DNA of 8,659 nt from the NCBI GenBank assembly GCA_022574265.1, contig JACZSI010000071.1, positions 1-8,659 on the forward strand, written 5' to 3'. Of the stretch, positions 1 through 5,599 are shown piece after piece. Each line of letters begins with the position of its first letter. Positions within the stretch are counted from its first letter, which is position 1. Source of the DNA: Chloroflexota bacterium (GTDB lineage Bacteria > Chloroflexota > Dehalococcoidia > Lucifugimonadales > Australimonadaceae). A program made the position numbers and the translations under genes. Below the pieces are notes generated by a model that worked only from the letters and a program-made list of their open reading frames with translations, did no database searches and had not been told where the DNA came from.

Positions 1-2
1 AC

Positions 3-887
3 GAGGAGTTATCCACCCCGATCAATTCATATCGCTTCGATCAAGGGCCCGGCATGGCGCCGCTGATCCTGCGCGTGCAGATAGACCCGGTGCAACGGTC
101 CCCTCAAGCCGTGGAGTGGGCCCTGCTCACCTTCTGGGATCAGACCCAGCACGAACATCTGGAAAATGCCCACCGGGAAGCGGGGGCGATGGATTCCATC
201 AGGCTCATGCTGGGCCGCCTGGCCCACGAGCTGCAAAATCCCCTGAGCGGCATCAAAGGCGCCACCCAGCTGCTGGCACGCAAGACTCGCGATACTTCCG
301 AATTGCGTGAATATCCCGAGGTGATTCTGAGGGAATTGGAACGGCTGGAACGGCTCGTGGGAGAACTTTTGGGTCACGGTGAACCGCCGCCGCTCATTAT
401 TTCCCGGTTCAATCTCCATGAACTGCTGGATACGGTGATCTGGTTCGAACGAAATTCCACCAACCGCGTGGATTTCGTCCGAGATTACGATCCCTCCCTG
501 CCTGAGATGCAAGGAGATCGAGACCGTCTGCACCAGGTCTTCCTCAATCTGATCCGCAATGCGGTGGAAGCCAGCCCCGACGGGGGAACCGTGACCGTGC
601 GCACCGCCATGGTGGGGCCTTGGGGAAACGCGCAAAACCTGCCCGAACCATCGGGAACTTTTTTCCAGGTCGAGGTGGTCGACACGGGCCCCGGCGTGAG
701 CGAAGCACATCACGCAAAATTGTTCACGCCGTTTTTTACCACCAAGAAAAACGGCAACGGGCTGGGGCTCTCCATATCCCAGCAGATCGTTCGCGCGCAC
801 AATGGGATGCTCCGCTACCATCCATCGGCACAAGGCGGCGCGGTTTTCTCGGTCAGCCTCCCGCGCACAATTTCGTTGCCAACGTAA
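3..887 (+). CDS. glnL: Nitrogen regulation sensor histidine kinase NtrB (GlnL), 5' end missing
   Basis: Cytoplasmic two-component kinase that in known systems phosphorylates the regulator NtrC and is controlled by PII protein. The frame is open to the window edge, so the N-terminus, including most of the PAS sensor domain, is missing; an ATG at 54 is internal. In visible residue numbering, the H-box LAHELQNPLSGIKGATQLL carries the phospho-accepting His at 75 (codon 225-227). The segment VRDYDPSLPE closely matches what I recall of enterobacterial NtrB. The N-box NLIRNAVEA is near residue 186, the G1 box DTGPG at 227-231, the F-box FTPFF follows, and the G2 box GNGLGL is near 251-256. The gene ends in TAA at 885. 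The usual neighbour ntrC does not follow; an unrelated lipoprotein-like gene starts about 270 bp downstream. The call to the NtrB family is firm. The organism is not identified, but base composition is clearly lower in GC than the right part of the window. Confidence 0.88.
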   Translation, partial: EELSTPINSYRFDQGPGMAPLILRVQIDPVQRSPQAVEWALLTFWDQTQHEHLENAHREAGAMDSIRLMLGRLAHELQNPLSGIKGATQLLARKTRDTSELREYPEVILRELERLERLVGELLGHGEPPPLIISRFNLHELLDTVIWFERNSTNRVDFVRDYDPSLPEMQGDRDRLHQVFLNLIRNAVEASPDGGTVTVRTAMVGPWGNAQNLPEPSGTFFQVEVVDTGPGVSEAHHAKLFTPFFTTKKNGNGLGLSISQQIVRAHNGMLRYHPSAQGGAVFSVSLPRTISLPT

Positions 888-894
888 CAAACAG

Positions 895-923
895 TTGCGA
901 TCCCTCTAGAATCATTGTATATA
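895..923 (+). promoter_or_regulatory. Candidate sigma70-type promoter for the lipoprotein gene
   Basis: TTGCGA at 895-900 and TATATA at 918-923 are separated by 17 bp; each matches the -35 or -10 consensus at four of six positions. The site lies just after the ntrB stop and points toward the lipoprotein gene. The gap 888-1161 otherwise holds only a small palindrome at 1031-1045. Seen by eye only, so tentative. Confidence 0.35.
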
Positions 924-1030
924 GTCCTCCCGAATTACCGTTTCCGAACATCCAGGGATGGGTTCGGCCTCGGATTTGCACTTACGTGAACTTAATCGTG
1001 ATCCGCATTATGATTTCGGCGGTGGCTCGC

Positions 1031-1045
1031 CGCGTGGGTCACGCG
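1031..1045. repeat. Short perfect palindrome in the leader of the lipoprotein gene
   Basis: CGCGTG (1031-1036), spacer GGT, CACGCG (1040-1045). The 6-bp inverted repeat lies ten bases before GGGGGA (1055-1060), which precedes an alternative ATG at 1069. It could be an operator half-site pair or an mRNA hairpin, or chance. Confidence 0.3.
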
Positions 1046-1161
1046 AAATCACTTGGGGGATGGACCTGATGAGCTTCAGCCAGCCTGCAATCCACCGATG
1101 TCCTGATCGCACCGCGGGATTATTGACCGCCATGCCCGCAGTTGGGAGCGATGACAGAAGG

Positions 1162-1743
1162 ATGGGTTCAGCGCTATCACGGATCATTCTCTCCCTGATG
1201 GTGGCGGCACTTGCGGTTTGGCCGGCGGGCTGCGATTTGATCGGCGCCCCCGACGGAGTGCCCATGCAGAGCTTCGCCAATCCGTTGGAGGTGTTCGGCA
1301 AAGACACCGGCTCGTTGACCGGGCAAATACTGTTTCCTTCGGAATATTCCCAGCGCTCCGTATTATTCCTCGTGGACGACGAGATGTTCGTCACTCATCC
1401 CGACGGACGCTTTCATGTGGGTTGGCTGCCGCCGGGCCGCCATATTCTCTCTGTGCGCGTAAAGGGCTTCGAGCCGTTGGAGCGCCCTTTCGTGTTGCAG
1501 CCGGACGGAGAACTCCGCATCAAGCCATTGAATCTTCGGATGGCGAGGGGCCAGGTGATTGGACGGCTGATATACGACGACGGCAAATCCGCCACGGACA
1601 TCAGGCTCCGCCTTAATCCCATGGGGGGCATCACAGCGACGGATAACGACGGAATCTTTACATTTATCGGAGTCAACGCGGGCAATCATTCCTTATCCGT
1701 CGAAGACACCCGTTACTACGCCGTCGCGCGTAAATTCAAGCTC
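1162..1743 (+). CDS. Putative lipoprotein with carboxypeptidase-regulatory-like repeats, 3' end lost at junction
   Basis: The protein has no recognised enzymatic function. From the ATG at 1162 it begins with a basic N-terminus and a hydrophobic segment ending WPAGC, a plausible lipobox with the lipidated Cys at residue 24; Pro at -3 is not ideal. Residues from about 51 to 125 and from about 127 to the break are two similar units (SLTGQILFP... and RGQVIGRLIYDDG...). Each has the pattern of a G-x-hydrophobic strand, a D-G-x-F turn (HPDGRF, DNDGIF) and a PGRH/AGNH turn, typical of beta-sandwich carboxypeptidase regulatory-like domains in envelope proteins. Start choice is uncertain: ATG 1069 has a better spaced GGGGGA eight bases upstream but would add 31 residues before the signal segment. 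The gene product is cut at about residue 194; beyond it the frame reads into the antisense of the MFS gene, giving an Arg-rich artificial tail. Confidence 0.6.
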
Positions 1744-1750
1744 GCACCCG
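1738..1750. other. Breakpoint between two unrelated sequences (probable assembly chimera)
   Basis: Left of here the plus-strand lipoprotein frame is coherent to about KFKL. Right of here the minus-strand MFS frame is coherent up to GPVLVG, the point where related transporters normally continue with a WLYD-type motif of the last membrane segments. GC jumps across the point. No insertion sequence, integrase site or inverted repeat marks it. The exact base cannot be fixed because a few bases fit either side. Confidence 0.75.
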
Positions 1751-2973
1751 ACGAGCACCGGACCGATCGGGCTGATCGCCCGCAGCGGCGCGGTGAAGCC
1801 CTTGATGGCGCCGAGCGACTCGCGCCCGAAGTAGTTGGCCAGCAGCATGACCTCCACGAGGTTGCGCATCCCGGCGCCGATCCCGAAGACCACCGCGAAG
1901 GCCACCGCCATCGGGTAGGTATCCGCGACCAGCAGGATGAGCATGGACGCCAGCACCAGCAGCGCCTGCACCATCCCCGCGTACCGGACGTGGACGCGCT
2001 CCAGCAGGAAGCCGATCGGCAGGATGGAGAGCGCCGAGGTCGCCGCGAAGATCGACGCGATGCTGACCGCCAGCGCCGGCGCGAGACCCTTGTCGTGGAA
2101 GTTCACCACCATGTGCAGGTTCACCGCTCCCTGCACGAACGGCGTCAGCGAGAGGAATACCGCGATCAGCCAGAACGACCGGGTGCGCCTGGCCTCCGCC
2201 AGCGTCCACGACCCCTCGCCCGAAGGGTCGGCCGTCTCCTCGCCCCCCGGCCCTTGCCGCGCCGCGCCGTCAGGCAGCAGGCCGTGGTCCTCGGGCCGGC
2301 GGCGCAGTAGCAGGGCGGACGGCAGCACGATGAGCACCGCGGCCAGCCCGGCGAGCACCACGTACGCCGCCCGCCAGTCGGCAGCCGTCATCACCGCGAA
2401 GATGCCGAGCGGCATCACCGCCTGGCCCAGGCGCTGGCCGACGGCCTTGAGCCCCAGAGCCCGGCCACGCTTGCGCACGAACCACTTGGCGATGGCGACC
2501 GACGTCCCCAGCTCGACGCCGGCGATGGCGGAAGCGCGCGCGAGCCCGAAGTACGCCCAGAACTGCCACGGCTCTTGCACCGTCGAGAGCCCCAGGAGCG
2601 CACCGGCGATCAGCAGCCCGCCCGCGGCCACGACGACGCGCGGCCCGTGGCGGTCCACCAGCCGCCCGACCACCACCGAGGCCAGCGCCCCCGTCGCGCT
2701 GCCGATCATGAACGCCGTGGAGATGGTCGCGCGCGACCAGCCCAGCTCGCGCTCGATGGGCTCGATGAACACACCGAGGATCGGCCCGAACGCTGGCACC
2801 TCGCCGAAGACCGCGGCGAACGACGCGCCGACGATCGCCCAGCCGTAGAACGTCCGCCGGAACGGCCAGACGCGCGGGATCGAAGCCGCCGACGCTGCGA
2901 TGGGGCTAGCCCGCCGCGCCGGCGCTGGCCGTGAACGCGCCCCGCAGCGCCGCCGCCGCCTCGGCGATCGCAT
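1747..2973 (-). CDS. Major facilitator superfamily transporter, monocarboxylate/oxalate type, C-terminus missing
   Basis: Inner-membrane permease of the MFS, with an N-terminus (FRRTFYGWAIVGASFAAVFG...) and overall layout like the monocarboxylate/oxalate-formate antiporter branch; the substrate is not predictable. Visible residues 1-409 carry about ten or eleven hydrophobic segments. The motif A-like loop GRLVDRHGPR is at 103-112, the central hydrophilic loop with RPEDHG at 226-231, and FGRESLGAIKGF at 382-393 is typical of this branch. The break removes the last one or two membrane segments. The only in-frame ATG is at 2973, inside the 3' end of the upstream hydrolase gene (68-nt overlap). 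It gives an unusual Arg-rich leader, and I see no ATG, GTG or TTG between the hydrolase stop and the first membrane segment. The gene therefore follows the hydrolase in an apparent operon, possibly translationally coupled. Confidence 0.82.
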
Positions 2974-3841
2974 CCCACGTCCGGTCGACCGGCGCGCCGG
3001 CGCTGAAGAAGCCGTGGATCATACCGTCGTATCGCGAGCACGCCGTCTCGACGCCGGCTTGGCGCAGCCGCTCGGCGTACGCCTCGCCGCCGTCGCGCAG
3101 CGGGTCGTACTCGGCCGTGATGATGAGCGCGGGCGGCAGGCCGGAGAGGTCATCGGCAAGCAGCGGCGCCGCCAGCGGGTTCGAGGCATCCGCCTCGTCG
3201 CGCACGTAGTGGTCCCAATACCAGCGCATCGTCGTCCGGTCGAGCCCGTAGCCCTCGCCGTTGTCCTGGAACGACTGGCTCGAATCGTCGTTCTCGACCA
3301 CCGGGTACACGAGCAGCTGGTGCGCGAGGGCAGGGCCACCGCGCTCACGGGCCATCAGCGCCACCGCCGCCGCCAGGTTCCCGCCCGCGCTCGCGCCGCC
3401 GATCGCGACCGCCCTCGGGTCGAAGCCGAGCGCCGCCGCCGACCCCACCGTCCAGACGGCCGCCGCGTAACAGTCGTCGAGCGGCAGCGGGAACTTCGCC
3501 TCCGGTGCCAGCCGGTACCCCACGGAGACGACGACGCACCCGGCCTCGTTGGCCAGCGCCCTGCACGTCGCGTCGTTGGTCTCGATGCTGCCGATCACCC
3601 ACCCGCCGCCGTGCAGCCAGACGAGCGCGCCCGCCCGCTCCCCCGCCGGCGTATAGACGCGCACCGGCACCTCGACGCCCTCGCCCGGCACGAGCACGTC
3701 CTCGACCTTCGCCACCTCGGGCCCCGGCAGCCGCGGCACCGCCGCGTTCTGCGCGCGCGCCTCGGTCGGCGTGAGCGACTCCAGCGGCGGAGCGCCCGCG
3801 CCGCGGTCGAGGGTTGCCTGAGCTTGTGGGTCGAGAGGCAT
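2906..3841 (-). CDS. Alpha/beta hydrolase, HSL-type (family IV) esterase
   Basis: Predicted cytoplasmic carboxylesterase of 311 residues, the usual length for bacterial hormone-sensitive-lipase-like enzymes. The oxyanion-hole motif HGGG is at 77-80 and YRLAPE at 109-114. The nucleophile elbow GGASAGG has the catalytic Ser at 151; the Asp of the more common GDSAGG is replaced by Ala. The catalytic Asp lies in DPLRD (Asp 246) and the catalytic His in IHGF (His 276), so the triad is complete. The ATG at 3841 is chosen because AAGGAGGG lies four bases upstream. The longer frame back to 4018 would translate an intergenic repeat. No signal peptide is visible. It is transcribed away from the oxygenase genes and leads into the MFS gene, suggesting that an imported ester or a ring-cleavage derivative is hydrolysed. 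The specific substrate is unknown. Confidence 0.88.
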   Translation of the reverse strand: MPLDPQAQATLDRGAGAPPLESLTPTEARAQNAAVPRLPGPEVAKVEDVLVPGEGVEVPVRVYTPAGERAGALVWLHGGGWVIGSIETNDATCRALANEAGCVVVSVGYRLAPEAKFPLPLDDCYAAAVWTVGSAAALGFDPRAVAIGGASAGGNLAAAVALMARERGGPALAHQLLVYPVVENDDSSQSFQDNGEGYGLDRTTMRWYWDHYVRDEADASNPLAAPLLADDLSGLPPALIITAEYDPLRDGGEAYAERLRQAGVETACSRYDGMIHGFFSAGAPVDRTWDAIAEAAAALRGAFTASAGAAG

Positions 3842-3845
3842 CGAT

Positions 3846-3853
3846 CCCTCCTT
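3846..3853 (-). promoter_or_regulatory. Ribosome binding site of the hydrolase gene
   Basis: AAGGAGGG on the minus strand, four bases before the ATG at 3841. This near-perfect Shine-Dalgarno sequence decides the start against upstream in-frame ATGs. Confidence 0.8.
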
Positions 3854-3881
3854 GGCCGGCATCGGCCTGGACGCGAGCACA

Positions 3882-3887
3882 ATCATA
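3882..3887 (-). promoter_or_regulatory. Candidate -10 box for the hydrolase-MFS operon
   Basis: TATGAT on the minus strand matches TATAAT at five of six positions, about 40 bases upstream of the hydrolase start and in a locally AT-rich spot of a GC-rich region. No convincing -35 box is seen. Confidence 0.35.
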
Positions 3888-3936
3888 CGCACCAGGGCGC
3901 GGCCCTGCCCCCACCTGGCCACTCGCGCACCAGGAT

Positions 3937-3992
3937 GGGGAGTGCAGTGGGGGCAGAGCCCCTCTGCCGAGGGTGCGGTGGTGTCCCTCGTA
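3937..3992 (+). repeat. Two-hairpin intergenic repeat, copy 1 (uninterrupted)
   Basis: Starts GGGGAGTGCAG and ends CCCTCGTA. Hairpin 1 is GGCAGAG (3952-3958) with CTCTGCC (3962-3968) and loop CCC. Hairpin 2 is CGAGGG (3968-3973) with CCCTCG (3985-3990) and an 11-base loop. A second copy lies at 7002-7080. Over the 44-base core (3949-3992 against 7037-7080) I count 36 matches, with changes that keep the pairing. Confidence 0.7.
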
Positions 3993-4070
3993 TCTGGCTT
4001 TGCGAGCGTCGGCGGCACGGAGATGGCCTGGCTGGCTCTCGCAACCGTCGAGCGCGGCGGGACGCTCGCC

Positions 4071-4101
4071 TTGCGGCAGATGGTGGACGATGCGGTAAAC
4101 T
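4071..4101 (+). promoter_or_regulatory. Weak promoter candidate for oxygenase 1
   Basis: TTGCGG at 4071-4076 and TAAACT at 4096-4101 are separated by 19 bp, longer than the optimum of 17. It is the only AT-rich -10-like hexamer in the 130 bases before the gene. Confidence 0.25.
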
Positions 4102-4193
4102 ACGCCGGTATCCTGCGCGACGAGACCCATCGATGAGTGGAAAGCGCGGCACGACGGCGGCCAGCTGCCCCCTGGGGTAGGTTCGTAGCGGAC

Positions 4194-4199
4194 AAGGAG
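4194..4199 (+). promoter_or_regulatory. Ribosome binding site of oxygenase 1
   Basis: AAGGAG seven bases before the ATG at 4207. A second ATG at 4202 is out of frame and only two bases away. The 4207 start also matches the MLxxExN N-terminus of both paralogs. Confidence 0.8.
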
Positions 4200-4206
4200 C
4201 GATGCG

Positions 4207-5529
4207 ATGCTATCCGCAGAGGAAAACACGCGACTGACCAGCGTCATGCCAGGCACGCCGATGGGCGAGCTCATGCGCCGCTACTGGCACCCCATCGCCG
4301 CCGCGGCCGAGCTCGACGAGCGTCCGACCAAGGAGGTCCGCCTCCTGGGCGAGGATCTCGTCCTCTACAAGGACCGCTCCGGCACGATCGGCCTCATCGA
4401 CCGCCTCTGCGCCCACCGCCGCGTCAACCTGGCCTACGGCATCCCCGAGGAGCACGGCCTGCGCTGCATGTACCACGGCTGGCTCTACGACGAGACCGGC
4501 CAGTGCATCGAGCAGCCCTTCGAGGAGACGGTGCACCCTCCCCGTGTGAGCCGTCCCGGCACTCAGCCGGGATCGAGCGAGGTAGTAGTCAAGAGCTTCA
4601 AGGAGAAGGTGAAGCTCGCAGCCTACCCCGTCGAGGAGCTCGGCGGCCTCGTCTTCGCGTACCTCGGCGCCGCGCCCGTCCCGCTGCTTCCGCACTGGGA
4701 GCAGCTCGTCTGGGACAACGCCGTGCGCGAGGTCTGCATCTCCCACCTGCCCTGCAACTGGCTCCAGTGCCAGGAGAACTCCCTCGACCCCGTCCACAAC
4801 GAGTGGCTGCACGGCTACATGGGCAACGTGGTCCGCAGCGGCGTGCACGCGCTGTCGCCGGGCCGCGGCACGCACCAGAAGATAGGATTCGACATCTTCG
4901 AGCACGGCATCATCAAGCGCCGCGTCGAGGAGGGCTTCACCGAGCAGGACGACGACTGGCGCGAAGGCCACCCCGTCATGTTCCCGAACATACTGCTCGT
5001 CGGGAGCGAGGTGCACTCGACCCTCCAGTTCCGCGTCCCGATCGACGACGAGAACACGCTCCACGTCTCCTACTACGTCTGGCGTCCCGCCCCCGGCACC
5101 TCCGCGCCCGTCCAGGACGCCGTGCCCTACCGCTACGTGCCGCCCAAGGACGAGACGGGCCGCTACATCGTCGACATCCTCTTCAACCAGGACTACATGG
5201 CATGGGTCACGCAAGGCCCCGTGGCGCGCCGCGACCTCGAGAAGCTCGGCGAGTCCGACAAGGGCATCATCTTCTTCCGCAAGATGCTGCGCGACCAGAT
5301 GGCGATCGTCGCCGACGGTGGAGACCCCATGAACACCTTCCGCGACCCGGCCACGAACACCTCGGTCCGGCTGCCCATCGAGCACGTCAAGTTCGGCGAC
5401 CGCGTCCGCGACGCGTACTCCCTCGTCGAGGCAGGCGAGGCCCCCGTCGCCGCCCTCGTCGACGAAACCCTCGCCACGTGGCAGGGCCGCCGCAGCGAGC
5501 GCGCCACCGCCGGCGAGCGACACTCGTGA
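4207..5529 (+). CDS. Rieske non-haem iron oxygenase alpha subunit, paralog 1, with in-frame repeat insertion
   Basis: Predicted terminal oxygenase component, 440 residues, similar in layout to phthalate-dioxygenase-type alpha subunits. Such enzymes use electrons passed through a Rieske cluster to activate O2 and hydroxylate aromatic or other ring substrates, or demethylate them; the substrate here is unknown. The Rieske ligands are Cys68-x-His70 and Cys87-x2-His90. The mononuclear iron motif NSLDPVHNEWLH has Asp194, His197 and His202; Asp329 (FNQDYMAW) is the probable carboxylate ligand. Residues about 114-129 are encoded by a 48-bp hairpin element (4545-4592) that both paralogs lack. It falls within or just after the Rieske domain, so it may be a tolerated surface loop. 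The C-terminus (from about 390) is unlike the paralogs and lacks their YSPIL motif. Probably the first gene of an operon with paralog 2, 70 bp downstream. Confidence 0.9.
   Translation: MLSAEENTRLTSVMPGTPMGELMRRYWHPIAAAAELDERPTKEVRLLGEDLVLYKDRSGTIGLIDRLCAHRRVNLAYGIPEEHGLRCMYHGWLYDETGQCIEQPFEETVHPPRVSRPGTQPGSSEVVVKSFKEKVKLAAYPVEELGGLVFAYLGAAPVPLLPHWEQLVWDNAVREVCISHLPCNWLQCQENSLDPVHNEWLHGYMGNVVRSGVHALSPGRGTHQKIGFDIFEHGIIKRRVEEGFTEQDDDWREGHPVMFPNILLVGSEVHSTLQFRVPIDDENTLHVSYYVWRPAPGTSAPVQDAVPYRYVPPKDETGRYIVDILFNQDYMAWVTQGPVARRDLEKLGESDKGIIFFRKMLRDQMAIVADGGDPMNTFRDPATNTSVRLPIEHVKFGDRVRDAYSLVEAGEAPVAALVDETLATWQGRRSERATAGERHS
4545..4592 (+). repeat. 48-bp hairpin element, copy A, inside the oxygenase 1 coding sequence
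   Basis: Begins TGTGAGCC (4545-4552), contains the perfect stem TCCCGGC (4554-4560) / GCCGGGA (4566-4572) with loop ACTCA, and ends with GAGCGAGGTAGTAGTCAA (4575-4592). Head and tail are identical to copy B. The translated frame has no stop and contributes 16 residues net. Without it the flanking codons align without gaps to paralogs 2 and 3. Confidence 0.85.
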
Positions 5530-5542
5530 GCCCAGCGGCGGA

Positions 5543-5588
5543 TGTGAGCCATCCGCGCCCCAGCGCGAATGAGCGAGGTAGTAGTCAA
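5543..5588 (+). repeat. 46-bp hairpin element, copy B, between oxygenases 1 and 2
   Basis: It has the same head TGTGAGCC (5543-5550) and tail GAGCGAGGTAGTAGTCAA (5571-5588) as copy A. The stem sequence differs but still pairs: CGCGC (5554-5558) with GCGCG (5563-5567), loop CCCA. It fills most of the 70-bp gap, and its last two bases form part of the ribosome binding site of oxygenase 2. Confidence 0.82.
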
Positions 5589-5593
5589 AGGAG
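5587..5593 (+). promoter_or_regulatory. Ribosome binding site of oxygenase 2
   Basis: AAAGGAG six bases before ATG 5600; it begins inside the end of hairpin element copy B. An ATG at 5595 is out of frame and too close. The 5600 start matches the N-termini of the paralogs. Confidence 0.75.
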
Positions 5594-5599
5594 CATGCC

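Larger units (their letters stand above)
3842..4206. other. Divergent intergenic region between hydrolase and oxygenase 1
   Basis: This 365-bp gap holds, from left to right, the hydrolase ribosome binding site and a minus-strand -10 candidate, a two-hairpin repeat (3937-3992), a weak plus-strand promoter candidate (4071-4101) and the oxygenase 1 ribosome binding site. A short open frame with coding-like codon use ends at 4136 but has no ribosome binding site, so it is not called as a gene. Confidence 0.6.

Noticed and set aside
27..890. A 287-residue minus-strand frame opposite ntrB
   Set aside because: It is a shadow of the NtrB coding strand, whose H, N, G1, F and G2 motifs are unmistakable.
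958..2310. A 450-residue plus-strand frame reading from the lipoprotein gene into Arg-rich sequence
   Set aside because: Residues after about 1743 are the antisense of a clear MFS gene; the frame is a product of the junction and not a fusion protein.
2906..4018. A longer 370-residue version of the hydrolase starting at 4018
   Set aside because: The added 59 residues translate the two-hairpin repeat and lack family similarity; a strong ribosome binding site marks 3841 as the start.
4023..4136. A 37-codon open frame upstream of oxygenase 1 with GC-rich third positions (ends LRDETHR)
   Set aside because: It has no spaced ribosome binding site, no recognisable family and overlaps the promoter candidate; it could be a gene remnant but this cannot be supported.
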